Origin: an uncultured Lachnospiraceae bacterium
GTDB lineage: Bacteria; Bacillota; Clostridia; Lachnospirales; Lachnospiraceae
DNA: 64,000 bases
Direction of reading: 5' to 3'
NCBI GenBank assembly: GCA_910578405.1
Contig: CAJTQO010000001.1
Coordinates: 80,020-144,019, forward strand
The notes under the pieces: generated by a model
Databases searched by the model: none
Told to the model about the DNA's origin: nothing
The model's input: the letters and a program-made list of their open reading frames with translations, nothing else
Shown here: one piece after another, positions 33,248 through 42,429 of the stretch
How positions within the stretch are numbered: position 1 is the stretch's first letter
How the letters are laid out: each line of letters begins with the position of its first letter
Made by a program: the position numbers and the translations under genes

Positions 33248-34438
33248 AAGGTGATCCAGTTCCCCGCTTTTATACCTTGCAACAATGCTTTGGATACGTT
33301 CGTTAGGATTGAGCAGGTCGCTGATGGAGGAGTCGTGGTTTAGGGTATCAATCAGGTAAGCAATGTACTTGCTCATATCGCAGTTGATATACCATTCCCG
33401 TCCTAACAGTTCAGGGGTCTGGTAAATCAGATTGGTAGTGATGACCCGGTCGATAATGCCTTTTTCATATGCCTGGTCGAAACCGTCCAGCCCGCTGGTA
33501 AAAAGGCCGAAGGTGGAACAGATGAAAACATGCCTTGCCTTGCGTTTTTTCAGTTCAGCGGCAACTTCAAGGGCGCTTTCGCCAGAGGAAATCATATCGT
33601 CGATAATGAGCATATCTTTCCCTTCCACGCTTGTCCCGAGGAATTCATGGGCGACAATAGGGTTGCGTCCATTTTCAATTCTCGTATAATCCCTTCGCTT
33701 ATAGAACATGCCCATATCCAGGCCAAGGACATTGGCCATGTAGATGGCGCGGTTCATGCCTCCTTCGTCAGGGCTGATCACCATCATATGGTCGGAATCA
33801 ATCTGCAGTTCTTTTACATGGAGCAGGAGAGCCTTGATAAACTGGTAGGCAGGCTGCACCGTTTCAAAACCATGGAGGGGAATGGCATTCTGCACGCGGG
33901 GGTCGTGAGCGTCAAAAGTGATAATGTTATCCACACCCATGGCAACCATCTCCTGGAGGGCAAGTGCGCAGTCCAGGGATTCTCTGGAGGAACGTTTATG
34001 CTGCCTGCTTTCGTAAAGGTAGGGCATAATTACGGTGATGCGCCGTGCTTTACCGCCAACCGCAGCGATAATACGCTTCAAATCCTGAAAATGGTCATCG
34101 GGGGACATATGGTTTTCGTGGCCGCCCAAAGAGTAAGTAAGGCTGTAGTTTGCCACATCGACTAAGAGATACAGGTCAGTGCCGCGGACAGATTCTGAAA
34201 TGATGCCTTTTGCTTCGCCGGAGCCGAAACGGGGGACATGTGCGTTTAGGATATAAGAATTGCGCTGGTATCCTGCAAAGGCCAGGCTTTCTTTATGTTC
34301 GCTTTCCCGTTCCGTCCTCCATTTGACAAGAAAATAATCGACTTTTTCGCCTAATGATTTACATCCCTTTAGGGGAATGATGCCAAGGGAACCAACAGGG
34401 ATTGTTTCCAGGTTTCTCTTTTCTTCACGTCTAGCCAT
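33242..34438 (-). CDS. prs: Ribose-phosphate pyrophosphokinase
   Basis: The 398-residue enzyme makes PRPP from ribose-5-phosphate and ATP, feeding nucleotide, histidine and NAD synthesis. It is longer than the classical 310-320-residue form. It shows AHDPRVQNAIP, VISPDEGGMNRAIYMAN, RRDYTRIENGRNP and the PRPP-binding loop MLIIDDMISSGES near residue 280. The extra N-terminal region (1-60) and the altered flexible loop are known in clostridial forms. The start at 34438 follows GTGAGGAT; the frame extends seven codons farther. It is the last gene of a minus-strand run dnaD-dnaC-prs. Confidence 0.9.
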   Translation of the reverse strand: MARREEKRNLETIPVGSLGIIPLKGCKSLGEKVDYFLVKWRTERESEHKESLAFAGYQRNSYILNAHVPRFGSGEAKGIISESVRGTDLYLLVDVANYSLTYSLGGHENHMSPDDHFQDLKRIIAAVGGKARRITVIMPYLYESRQHKRSSRESLDCALALQEMVAMGVDNIITFDAHDPRVQNAIPLHGFETVQPAYQFIKALLLHVKELQIDSDHMMVISPDEGGMNRAIYMANVLGLDMGMFYKRRDYTRIENGRNPIVAHEFLGTSVEGKDMLIIDDMISSGESALEVAAELKKRKARHVFICSTFGLFTSGLDGFDQAYEKGIIDRVITTNLIYQTPELLGREWYINCDMSKYIAYLIDTLNHDSSISDLLNPNERIQSIVARYKSGELDHLA

Positions 34439-34475
34439 GTAAATCCTCACTTTCCGCATGTGCGTCGCTATAGGG

Positions 34476-35438
34476 TTATCTGTTTAATTTTTTGCGGAGC
34501 CGGATGTCCGGCCCGGTCAGTTTGTATATTTGGTAGTTGCTCATAATCCGGGAAAAGATCCGGTCAGAATAACGGTTCCTTAATTCCTCCAAAGAAAGGT
34601 TCGTAGAAATAACCGTAGGCTTCCTGCGCATATGCCTTTCATTCAGGCAGGAAAATAATTGCGTGGTGATGAAATTATTGGTAAGCTCAGTCCCCAGGTC
34701 GTCAATGATTAAAAGGTCGCATTGGTATAAATCCCGATGCATACCGTGGAGTTCGTCCCTGCTTTTGTAATCAAAAGAAATCTGGGACAGTGTGTCAAAG
34801 AGACGGACTGCGCTGAAATATATGACGGAGTGGCCGTTTTCAATCATTTCTTTTGCAATGCAGCCCGAAAGAAATGACTTTCCTGTACCCACTGTACCAT
34901 AAAAAAATAAATTGCGGTAGTCAAAATCGTAATTTCCCGTAAATTTTTTGCTTGCTTCGGCCGCGCTTTGGAAACGCGTCAGGTCTTCTCCCTGGTAGTA
35001 GTCGTAGGAAAGGGTGGAAAAATTCTCTTTTTCCAACAGTTGGCTGATATTGGACTGCTCGTAGAGGAGGGATATTTCAGCCTGGCGGAAACAGTGGCAT
35101 TTTCTGCCATCCACATAACCGGTGTCGCGGCAGTCCGGGCAGTCATAGACTGGCTCCAAATAGTCTGCGGGCAGTCCGGCGCACAGCAGCAGTTTGGTTT
35201 TTGCTTCGGAAAGCCCTTTGAGCAGACGCCGCAATTCAGCCAGGGCGGACTCATTGCCGTCCAACAGCTTCTTTCCCTGTTCCACGGAGATAGAGGCAAT
35301 GGAGTCCGCCAGCTCTTTATAACCGTCAACCTGCCGGTAGACATAGTCCCGCCGCTCTTCCAGCAGGTATCGGTTTTTGTTTTGCCTTTCTTCGTATGTA
35401 CGGATAATGGAATCGTACTGGCTGTTGTTTAGCGGCAT
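34476..35438 (-). CDS. Helicase-loader ATPase (DnaC/DnaI-like)
   Basis: A 320-residue AAA+ ATPase that should load the replicative helicase onto DNA. A Zn-binding motif (CPDC near residue 99, then CHC) is followed by Walker A YGTVGTGKSF near residue 180 and Walker B LLIIDDLGTE near residue 240. It lies directly downstream of a DnaD-like gene, as in primosomal clusters. AGGAGG is seen upstream of the ATG. Confidence 0.9.
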   Translation of the reverse strand: MPLNNSQYDSIIRTYEERQNKNRYLLEERRDYVYRQVDGYKELADSIASISVEQGKKLLDGNESALAELRRLLKGLSEAKTKLLLCAGLPADYLEPVYDCPDCRDTGYVDGRKCHCFRQAEISLLYEQSNISQLLEKENFSTLSYDYYQGEDLTRFQSAAEASKKFTGNYDFDYRNLFFYGTVGTGKSFLSGCIAKEMIENGHSVIYFSAVRLFDTLSQISFDYKSRDELHGMHRDLYQCDLLIIDDLGTELTNNFITTQLFSCLNERHMRRKPTVISTNLSLEELRNRYSDRIFSRIMSNYQIYKLTGPDIRLRKKLNR

Positions 35439-35518
35439 GGCGGGCCTCCTGTTCCTCTGCTCATTTTTGGCGTATTTCGTTTATCCCTGCAGGAAGTAAG
35501 CAGTGTAAAACATTTATT

Positions 35519-36568
35519 TCAGTTTTGCAAAAGCTCCTTCTCCAAAGCGTCAAAATCATAGCTGTTTTGTTTAAACTGGTTAAATTTGTTGGCCATGCCG
35601 ATGCCGGAGGAGGTGCGGGGCTGTACCGGCCTTGTCCGTTTGAAGGTTTCATCGGCTCTGGCAATGTCGCTGGGGTGGTGAACGCCTGCACGGTGCCAGC
35701 TTTTTAATATGCTGTCGGCGTATTCAAAACGGTGCTTGTCCGTGCCAAGCACGGTGCGCTCACAGGCAGTGGAAATGACATCCATGTCATAGCCCAATAC
35801 CTTTGTCCAACATTTGATATATTCCACCTCCTTGTTGGTGGGGGCGCTGTTTTTCCCCAGGGCTTTCATAATATCATATACAATTTTGTCATATTTATAA
35901 GTTTGTTTTTCCGCTTCTTCCGGCGTGCGGATTCCTTGCTGCGCCCAATTGATTGCCACTTTTTCGATATAGTGGAAGTCTTTTTTGCCCCGTTCCAGAC
36001 AATACTGCACCAAATAGTCGATTAAATCCATGGAGAAACCAAGCTTGTCCGAAATAAAAAGAATCGTGCGCACTTCGGTGGAAGTCAGCGTTTTGCCCAC
36101 ATATTGTTCCACAACGAAAAGAAGTTGGGAAGTGGTTTCGTCCGATTTGAATTTTTTCAGTTGCTCCAGCGTATAGGCTGGCTTTGCATAGGGGTTGCCA
36201 TCTTCCGGCTCTGCCTTGGGAGGCAGCGGCACAACGGGGGCCAGCGGCCGGATGGAGGCAAGTTCCTCCGGGTGGCTCAGTTCAAGGAGATGGATGCCGG
36301 AGAGGTTGTGTTCCTCATCGTATTCCAGGGCGAGCAGGCGATGCCGCTCCCAGAAATTGAGCGCCCGCATAACATCCTTTTCCGTATGGTTGAACTTGTC
36401 CGCTATGTCGGATACGCTAAACGGCAGGTTGGCATTCAGCATCCGGATGAGGTACAGATAAATTTTGATCTGCGCATCGTTAGCATCCCTCATATATTCG
36501 TCGATGAAAATGTTGGATACGGTTGTGGCGTCCGAATAGTTGTCTTTGTAAATTTTTAAATGGCCCAT
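35519..36568 (-). CDS. DnaD-like primosomal protein
   Basis: The 349-residue protein contains an N-terminal winged-helix-like region (about 20-90, NDAQIKIYLYLIRML…FNHTEKDVMRALNFWERH) and two C-terminal DnaB_2/DnaD-type domains (about 135-210 and 235-300, with FISDKLGFSMDLIDYLVQYCLERGK and KAVNIAQ-like helices). DnaD helps remodel DNA at origins and recruits the helicase loader. The start at 36568 is preceded by GGTGGAGATC; the frame is open far upstream but the extension is not protein-like. A DnaA-box cluster lies 260-440 bases upstream. Confidence 0.85.
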   Translation of the reverse strand: MGHLKIYKDNYSDATTVSNIFIDEYMRDANDAQIKIYLYLIRMLNANLPFSVSDIADKFNHTEKDVMRALNFWERHRLLALEYDEEHNLSGIHLLELSHPEELASIRPLAPVVPLPPKAEPEDGNPYAKPAYTLEQLKKFKSDETTSQLLFVVEQYVGKTLTSTEVRTILFISDKLGFSMDLIDYLVQYCLERGKKDFHYIEKVAINWAQQGIRTPEEAEKQTYKYDKIVYDIMKALGKNSAPTNKEVEYIKCWTKVLGYDMDVISTACERTVLGTDKHRFEYADSILKSWHRAGVHHPSDIARADETFKRTRPVQPRTSSGIGMANKFNQFKQNSYDFDALEKELLQN

Positions 36569-36639
36569 ATGATCTCCACCCATCCTTATTATGTAATGTG
36601 TTATGGATCCTTTCCTTGCGGATTTCGGATTCCTATGAG

Positions 36640-36692
36640 AGTGTGTGAAAATGCCGTCTGCGGCAGGCTGCAGGAACAATTTTCCACACACT
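36640..36692. other. Imperfect inverted repeat upstream of the dnaD-like gene
   Basis: AGTGTGTGAAAAT (36640-36652) pairs with ATTTTCCACACACT (36679-36692) with one bulged base, and GCCGTCTGCGGC lies inside. The right arm contains TTTTCCACA, close to a DnaA box. It lies within the leader or promoter of the primosomal operon. Confidence 0.5.
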
Positions 36693-36830
36693 GGGACGGC
36701 GCTGCAGGGACGGTTGTCCAGCCATATCCAGGCCGCCGCTTCAAAGTAAAATGAATTATAGCATAACCCTTTTAGAAAGGAAATAGACAAAATGCCGGAA
36801 AATCCAGTAAACATAAGGGCTGCGGACTTT

Positions 36831-37012
36831 TGTGGATGATGTGGATAATGTGGATAGCGCAGGCGGGCCAAATGGAAAAATATAGGGAAAAAGTAAGGGA
36901 GCCATGTAAAATACGGGCTGGGGGAAACAAAGCCCATGGCAGCGGCCGAAAGAAAATATCCACAGTTTTGGAAAGGAGATTCTTTGCCAAAATCTGTGGA
37001 TAATGTGGAAAG
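36831..37012. promoter_or_regulatory. Cluster of DnaA boxes upstream of the primosomal operon
   Basis: Three directly abutting nonamers TGTGGATGA, TGTGGATAA and TGTGGATAG (36831-36857) are followed by ATATCCACA (36956-36964), TGTGGATAA (36995-37003) and a weak TGTGGAAAG (37004-37012). Two are perfect consensus DnaA boxes. The array lies in the intergenic region between the murC stop and the dnaD-like start, probably in the promoter region of that operon. Confidence 0.7.
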
Positions 37013-38392
37013 CTATTTTCGGAGCAGGTTTTCCCCGATTTTTACCACGTCCCCAGCGCCCATAGTTATCAACAGGTCATCTTTTATGCAATTTTCCAAT
37101 AAAAATTTTTCTGTGGCTTCAAAAGTTGGAAGATAGTGGCATTTTCCTCCCAGCCGGAGGATTTCATCCTGCAGGTCTTTGGAGCTGACGCCAAGGGTGT
37201 CCGTTTCCCTTGCGGCATAGATGTCCGTTAAGACAATGTTGTCTGCGTGCAAGAGGGCGTGGGCAAATTCCGTCAGGAAGGTTTTGGTCCGGGTGTAGGT
37301 ATGGGGCTGGAAGACGCACCATAAGTTATGATGGGGATAATTTGCCGCGGCTTTTAAAGTTGCAGTAATTTCTGTGGGGTGATGTGCATAATCATCTATT
37401 ATAGTGAATCCGTTCTTCTTGCCTTTGTATTCAAAGCGGCGGTCTGTCCCGGTGAAATGCAGCAGAGCCTTTTTTACGGTGCGCCGGTTGACGCCAAGGA
37501 GGTCTGCAAGGGCGATGGCGGCCATTGCGTTGCAGACATTATGTTCGCCAGGGACGGCCAATGCAAACCGGTCTTCCCCATGGCCGGGGCTATGCAGCGT
37601 AAAGGCAGCGTGGGCGTGGCCGTCATAGGCAATGTCGGAATAATGGTAAGCGCACTGTTTGGAAGAACCGAAGGTTATTGTCCGGCAGGCAAGGCCGTCG
37701 GCAAGTTCGTTATAGTTTTCGATATCGCCGTTTAGGATTAAGGAGCCGTCCTGGGGCAGGAGGTTAGCGAAACGGTGGAAAGAATGACGAATGTCGTGGA
37801 TATCTTTAAAGAAATCCAGATGGTCTTCTTCTATATTTAATATAATTCCGATTTTTGGGAAAAAGCTTAAAAAGCTGTTGGTATACTCACAGGCTTCCGC
37901 AACAAAATAATCGGACTTGCCGATACGGATATTGCCGCCGATATCTTTGAAAATGCCGCCGATGGACAGTGTGGGATCGCTGTCGTTTTCCAGAAGGATT
38001 TCCGCGATCATGGACGTGGTGGTGGTTTTGCCATGGGTGCCGCTGACGGCAACCGGAATTTTATAGTTTTTCATAATCTGGCCCAGGAGCTGCGCGCGGG
38101 TCAGGCTGGGGAGCCCAAGCTGTTTCAGGGCGATGTATTCCGGGTTGTCGGGATGGATGGCGCTTGTGTATACCGCAAGGTCAATGTCCGGCGTCAGGTT
38201 GGAGGCTTTCTGCCCATAGAAAACAGTGGCCCCTTTTTCCTTAAGGGCTTCGGTCAGTTTTGACTCCTTCATATCGGAGCCGGATATCCGGAAGCCTTCC
38301 GCCAGGAGGAGTTCGGCCAAGCCGCTCATGCTGATGCCGCCGATGCCGATGAAGTAAATATGGATTGGGTGGTTAAAGTCTATTTTATACAT
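37013..38392 (-). CDS. murC: UDP-N-acetylmuramate--L-alanine ligase
   Basis: A 459-residue ATP-dependent ligase that adds L-alanine to UDP-MurNAc, the first step of the peptidoglycan stem peptide. It has the N-terminal GIGGISMSGLAELL, the ATP loop VSGTHGKTTTTSM near residue 115 and the Mur ligase central and C-terminal domains (ERFEYKG-like and DDYAHHPTEI). AGGAAG is upstream of the start. It is transcribed away from glgC. Confidence 0.95.
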   Translation of the reverse strand: MYKIDFNHPIHIYFIGIGGISMSGLAELLLAEGFRISGSDMKESKLTEALKEKGATVFYGQKASNLTPDIDLAVYTSAIHPDNPEYIALKQLGLPSLTRAQLLGQIMKNYKIPVAVSGTHGKTTTTSMIAEILLENDSDPTLSIGGIFKDIGGNIRIGKSDYFVAEACEYTNSFLSFFPKIGIILNIEEDHLDFFKDIHDIRHSFHRFANLLPQDGSLILNGDIENYNELADGLACRTITFGSSKQCAYHYSDIAYDGHAHAAFTLHSPGHGEDRFALAVPGEHNVCNAMAAIALADLLGVNRRTVKKALLHFTGTDRRFEYKGKKNGFTIIDDYAHHPTEITATLKAAANYPHHNLWCVFQPHTYTRTKTFLTEFAHALLHADNIVLTDIYAARETDTLGVSSKDLQDEILRLGGKCHYLPTFEATEKFLLENCIKDDLLITMGAGDVVKIGENLLRK

Positions 38393-38834
38393 GGATGCAC
38401 TTCCTGCTCTTTCCTTTATTCTTTATTATATGATTATATGCAAATTTTGGATATGTAAACGGATGAATTTGTGAATATGGGAATATTGTGGATCCGTTTC
38501 TTTTTATTATACAAGGATAAGGGAAAAAAACAATAAGAAATTTTGCGGAACAGGCTGGGGGATGGCTGGCAAAGTTTTGAGGAGGGGCTAAGAAGGGGGC
38601 TAAGGAAGGGGCGTGGCTTTTGGGCAGGAGTTTTGCGTAAGGAGAGGGGTTTTTGCGCAGGGGAAGTTTTTAGTGGGAATGAGTTTTTAGAAGAGTGATT
38701 TTGGGAGGATGGGAAAGGTGGTGTTTATGGGATGGAGTTAGAAAAAGTATACAAAAATGATGGGGAAGATGTGAAAATATTGTGAAAAACGCACATAAAA
38801 ATTTTGAAAAAGAGAAAGATATTTTGTAAAAAAG
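38393..38834. other. Gene-free G-rich stretch between murC and glgC
   Basis: No gene or terminator is evident. From about 38560 to 38750 one strand is strongly G-rich, including GGGG, GGGGG, GGGG and GGG runs at 38584-38624 separated by 7-11 bases, which could fold into a G-quadruplex on the plus strand. Confidence 0.45.
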
Positions 38835-38835
38835 A

Positions 38836-38864
38836 TTCACTTTTCTATCATGATATGGTATAAT
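38836..38864 (+). promoter_or_regulatory. Probable promoter of glgCD
   Basis: TTCACT (38836-38841), 17 bases and a consensus TATAAT (38859-38864) lie 54 bases before glgC. Confidence 0.5.
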
Positions 38865-38917
38865 TAAAAAACATAATATAGTGACTTACATAAGTTAGCT
38901 AATTAAGAGGTGATAAT

Positions 38918-40192
38918 ATGATCAAAAAAGAGATGATTGCCATGCTGCTGGCTGGCGGACAGGGCAGTAGGCTGGGCGTCCTGACGTCAAAAGTGGCGAA
39001 GCCTGCAGTGGCTTTTGGCGGAAAGTACCGGATCATAGACTTTCCGCTTAGTAATTGCATTAATTCCGGTGTGGATACGGTAGGGGTGCTTACTCAGTAC
39101 CAGCCGTTGCGCCTCAATACACATATAGGCATTGGCATCCCATGGGATTTGGACAGGAATATTGGCGGCGTGACGGTGCTGCCGCCTTATGAGAAGAGCG
39201 CTCACAGCGAGTGGTATACGGGGACGGCCAACGCCATATACCAGAATATGGATTATATAGACGGTTTTAATCCGGATTATGTGCTGATTCTTTCCGGCGA
39301 CCATATTTATAAGATGGATTATGAAGTGATGCTGGATTTCCATAAGGAGAAGGAAGCGGAGGTGACGATAGCCGTTATGCCGGTTCCGATGGAAGAGGCG
39401 AAGCGTTTCGGCATTATGATTACCGATGAGAGCAGGAGGATTACGGATTTTGAGGAGAAGCCTCTGAATCCCAGAAGCAATCTTGCTTCCATGGGGATTT
39501 ATATTTTTAACTGGAAAACGCTGCGCAATGCTTTGGTGGTCAATGCGGAACAGCCGTCGTTGGATTTTGGCAAGCATGTCATCCCATATTGCCATAAGAA
39601 CGGCGCGCCGCTTTATGCATATGAATTTAACGGTTACTGGAAGGATGTGGGGACGCTGAGTTCTTATTGGGAGGCCAATATGGAGCTTATCAATATTGTC
39701 CCGGAGTTCAACCTTTATGAAGAATACTGGAAGATTTATACCCGTAGCCTAATCCTGCCCCCTCAGTACATATCGGCGGAGAGCGTAATTGAAAAAAGCA
39801 TCATAGGGGAAGGGTCCGAGGTTTATGGGGAAGTGTATAATTCCGTGATTGGCTGTGGTGTGACCATAGGGAAGGGGACGGTTATCAGGGATTCCATTAT
39901 TATGGATGAAACGCGGATTGGGGATGGCTGTGAACTGTATAAGGCAATCCTGGCGGAAGGCGTGGCAGTGGGGAACCGTGTCAGGCTTGGCGTCGGTGAG
40001 GAAGCGCCGAATGAGACAGACCCGAATATTTATAACAATGGGATGGTTACGGTTGGTGAGAAGAGCGTGATTCCGGATGGCATTACGGTAGGGAAGAATT
40101 CTGTGATTTTCGGCGTAACGGCGCTGGAGGACTATGAGGACAGCTATCTTCCAAGCGGGAAAACTTTAGTGAAGGCAGGTGAGGAAGCATGA
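38918..40192 (+). CDS. glgC: Glucose-1-phosphate adenylyltransferase
   Basis: The 424-residue enzyme makes ADP-glucose from glucose-1-phosphate and ATP for glycogen synthesis. The nucleotidyltransferase domain has LAGGQGSRLGVLT, KPAVAFGGKYRIIDF and ILSGDHIYKMDY; a left-handed β-helix with hexapeptide-like repeats (from about residue 290) forms the regulatory end. AAGAGGTG precedes the ATG. It overlaps glgD by four bases (ATGA). Confidence 0.95.
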   Translation: MIKKEMIAMLLAGGQGSRLGVLTSKVAKPAVAFGGKYRIIDFPLSNCINSGVDTVGVLTQYQPLRLNTHIGIGIPWDLDRNIGGVTVLPPYEKSAHSEWYTGTANAIYQNMDYIDGFNPDYVLILSGDHIYKMDYEVMLDFHKEKEAEVTIAVMPVPMEEAKRFGIMITDESRRITDFEEKPLNPRSNLASMGIYIFNWKTLRNALVVNAEQPSLDFGKHVIPYCHKNGAPLYAYEFNGYWKDVGTLSSYWEANMELINIVPEFNLYEEYWKIYTRSLILPPQYISAESVIEKSIIGEGSEVYGEVYNSVIGCGVTIGKGTVIRDSIIMDETRIGDGCELYKAILAEGVAVGNRVRLGVGEEAPNETDPNIYNNGMVTVGEKSVIPDGITVGKNSVIFGVTALEDYEDSYLPSGKTLVKAGEEA

Positions 40193-41307
40193 GGGCAATA
40201 GGTATTATTTTAGCAGGTGGCAATAATCACAGAATGAAGGAACTTTCCCAAAAGCGCGCCGTTTGTGCAATGCCCATCGCCGGAAGTTACCGTGGGATTG
40301 ATTTTGCGCTGAGCAATATGTCCAATTCTCATATCCGTAAAGTTGCTGTATTTACCCAGTACAATGCAAGGAGCTTAAACGAACATCTCAGCTCTTCCAA
40401 GTGGTGGGATTTCGGGCGTAAGCAGGGCGGTTTGTTTATATTTACCCCCGCAGTTACGGCGGAAAGCAATTTTTGGTACCGTGGGACGGCAGACGCTATA
40501 GCCCAGAACTTATTTTTCTTAAAAAACAGCCATGAGCCGTATGTAGTGATTGCTTCCGGCGACTGTGTATACAAGATGGACTATAATAAATTGCTGGAAT
40601 ATCATATTGAACGGAAAGCGGACATTACGGTGGTGTGTAAGGACATGCCGGCGGGGACGGATGTGGGCAGGTACGGCGTTATTAAGATGAACGAAGAAAG
40701 CCGCATCGAAGATTTTGAAGAAAAGCCGATTGTGGCAAAATCGAATACGGTTTCCTGTGGTATTTATGTAATCCGGCGACGCCAGCTCATCGAAATGATT
40801 GAGAAGGGAATGGAGGAAGAACGTTATGATTTTGTAAAGGATATTTTAATCCGCTATAAGAGCTTAAAGAGAATCTACGGATATAAGATGAAAGAGTATT
40901 GGAGCAATATTGCATCTGTGCAAGACTACTTTAATACCAATATGGACTTCCTGAAGCCGGAAATCAGGAATTATTTCTTTAAACAGTATCCGGATGTTTA
41001 TTCCAAGGTGGACGACCTCCCGCCTGCAAAGTACAATGTAGGGGCGCATGTAAGGAACAGCCTGATTTCCAGCGGCTGTATCGTAAACGGAACAGTAGAG
41101 GATTCGGTTATATTTAAGAAGACGTATATTGGAAATAACTGTTATATCAAAAATTCGATTATTTTAAATGATGTTTATATCGGGGACAACACACATATTG
41201 AAAATTGCATCGTGGAAAGCAGGGATACAATCCGTGCGAATTCATACCACAAGGGAGAAGACGGAATTAAAATTGTTATAGAGCATAGTGACAGATATGT
41301 GATATAA
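40189..41307 (+). CDS. glgD: GlgD, regulatory-type adenylyltransferase subunit
   Basis: A 372-residue homologue of GlgC. It keeps the fold and motifs such as VIASGDCVYKMDYNKLLEYH, but the N-terminal ATP-binding motif is altered (AGGNNHRMKEL in place of AGGQGSRL), as known for GlgD. In Bacillus and clostridia GlgD raises the activity or changes the regulation of GlgC in a mixed complex. The overlap with glgC supports coupled translation and stoichiometry. Confidence 0.93.
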   Translation: MRAIGIILAGGNNHRMKELSQKRAVCAMPIAGSYRGIDFALSNMSNSHIRKVAVFTQYNARSLNEHLSSSKWWDFGRKQGGLFIFTPAVTAESNFWYRGTADAIAQNLFFLKNSHEPYVVIASGDCVYKMDYNKLLEYHIERKADITVVCKDMPAGTDVGRYGVIKMNEESRIEDFEEKPIVAKSNTVSCGIYVIRRRQLIEMIEKGMEEERYDFVKDILIRYKSLKRIYGYKMKEYWSNIASVQDYFNTNMDFLKPEIRNYFFKQYPDVYSKVDDLPPAKYNVGAHVRNSLISSGCIVNGTVEDSVIFKKTYIGNNCYIKNSIILNDVYIGDNTHIENCIVESRDTIRANSYHKGEDGIKIVIEHSDRYVI

Positions 41308-41316
41308 TGTTATAAT
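41288..41316 (+). promoter_or_regulatory. Possible promoter of spoVG
   Basis: GTGACA (41288-41293), 17 bases and TATAAT (41311-41316) lie at the end of glgD, 47 bases before spoVG. A second TATAAT occurs at 41303. Confidence 0.4.
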
Positions 41317-41363
41317 AGTAATAGACACTATTCAGACCATATGATACCCAAGGGGGATACGGC

Positions 41364-41639
41364 ATGCAGATTACAGATGTTAGAGTACGGAAGATTGCAA
41401 AGGAAGGTAAGATGAAGGCGATCGTATCAATTACTCTTGATGATGAATTCGTTGTTCATGATATTAAGGTGATTGAAGGCGAAAAAGGGCTTTTCATTGC
41501 AATGCCGAGTAAAAAAACGACAGATGGGGAATACAGGGATATTGCACATCCCATCAATTCGGATACCCGGGAGCGGATACAAGACATAATACTGGAAGGC
41601 TACGAGAGGGCGCTGCTGGAGCCGGATGTGGAGGGATAG
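41364..41639 (+). CDS. spoVG: SpoVG, RNA/DNA-binding regulator
   Basis: The 91-residue protein MQITDVRVRK…IVSITLDDEFVVHDIKVIEG…GLFIAMPSKK…FRDIAHPI-type sequence is a clear SpoVG. These small proteins bind nucleic acids and influence sporulation and other processes in Firmicutes. AAGGGGGATA lies before the ATG. A terminator follows after about 40 bases. Confidence 0.95.
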   Translation: MQITDVRVRKIAKEGKMKAIVSITLDDEFVVHDIKVIEGEKGLFIAMPSKKTTDGEYRDIAHPINSDTRERIQDIILEGYERALLEPDVEG

Positions 41640-41680
41640 GGTTATTTAATTTGTTAAGAGAGGGAGAAAATAGCTTTAAG

Positions 41681-41714
41681 CGGACGCTGTGGGTCACGGC
41701 GTCCGTAAATTTTT
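41681..41714. terminator. Terminator of spoVG, overlapping the crp-like gene end
   Basis: CGGACGCTGTG (41681-41691) pairs with CACGGCGTCCG (41695-41705), a GT wobble included, followed by TAAATTTTT. It overlaps the 3' end of the convergent regulator gene. Confidence 0.7.
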
Positions 41715-42347
41715 GTCCGGAATGCGTTTAAATAAGCGGTAGCAGCCTTTTTTCAGCTTTACTAAAATGCCTTGCGCTTCCAGCTTTTTAACAACCCGCT
41801 GCAGTTGACGTCTGCTGCAGTGCAGTTTTGCGGCGGAGCTTTCCATTCCGGTGATAGTCTGATGGGGACATTCATAGGCAAGGTGATAGAGCAGCCGTTC
41901 TTCCAAATGAGGCAGTACCACTTGGTTACGTGTGGATAAAACTTTGATTTGGGAGGCATTGCGCAGTAAATACATTAAAAATTCACAGTCTTTTTCCAGT
42001 TTTGCCCGGTTCGCCTCCATAGGCAGGGCAAGCACAGTGGCGGGGCTGATGGCTTCCACATAAAAGACAGGCAGATTGCCCAGCACAAATTCCATGTCTC
42101 CCAATAATCCGTGGTGTTCCATCGTCGCAACATTTCTTCTGTTCCCATGTTCATCCAGATAGTACAATGTCACGCTGCCTTTGATGAGGAACTGGAAATG
42201 TGTAATGGGTTGCTGCGGCGTGGACAGGAATTCCCCCTGCTGATAGTGTATCACGGCAAAGTCCAGTCCCTCTGTACGGAATTGTCCGGATAGCCTGGAT
42301 TTTTTCATGTTTTCTTCTATCACTTCTTTTTGGTATATTTTTTCCAT
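41694..42347 (-). CDS. Crp/Fnr-family transcriptional regulator
   Basis: The 217-residue protein has an N-terminal cyclic-nucleotide-binding-type β-roll (about 25-120, FQFLIKGSVTLYYLDEHG and LLGDMEFVLGN) and a C-terminal winged helix (about 155-210) with the recognition segment CSRRQLQRVVKKL. It lacks the cysteines of FNR, so oxygen sensing by an iron-sulfur cluster is unlikely; the ligand is unknown. It is divergent from a MATE gene. A perfect TGTGA-N6-TCACA palindrome between them is a likely operator for itself and its neighbour. Confidence 0.87.
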   Translation of the reverse strand: MEKIYQKEVIEENMKKSRLSGQFRTEGLDFAVIHYQQGEFLSTPQQPITHFQFLIKGSVTLYYLDEHGNRRNVATMEHHGLLGDMEFVLGNLPVFYVEAISPATVLALPMEANRAKLEKDCEFLMYLLRNASQIKVLSTRNQVVLPHLEERLLYHLAYECPHQTITGMESSAAKLHCSRRQLQRVVKKLEAQGILVKLKKGCYRLFKRIPDKNLRTP

Positions 42348-42405
42348 AATAATATAGTTTGCTCCAATATAATATAAAACGGGTTTTGATGCTTATCTTT
42401 TTCAT

Positions 42406-42429
42406 TTATTGTGACATATGTCACAATAA
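42406..42429. promoter_or_regulatory. Perfect CRP-type palindromic operator
   Basis: A perfect 24-bp palindrome centred between 42417 and 42418, core TTGTGACATATGTCACAA, matches the TGTGA-N6-TCACA consensus. It is centred about 41.5 bases before the start site predicted by TACAAT (42447-42452) in the MATE direction, the position of a class II CRP-activated promoter with a poor -35 element. In the other direction it lies 58 bp from the regulator start codon. Confidence 0.8.

Noticed and set aside
36831..37012. This DnaA-box cluster as the chromosomal origin
   Set aside because: dnaA, dnaN, recF and gyrase genes are absent, so it is treated as a secondary DnaA site.
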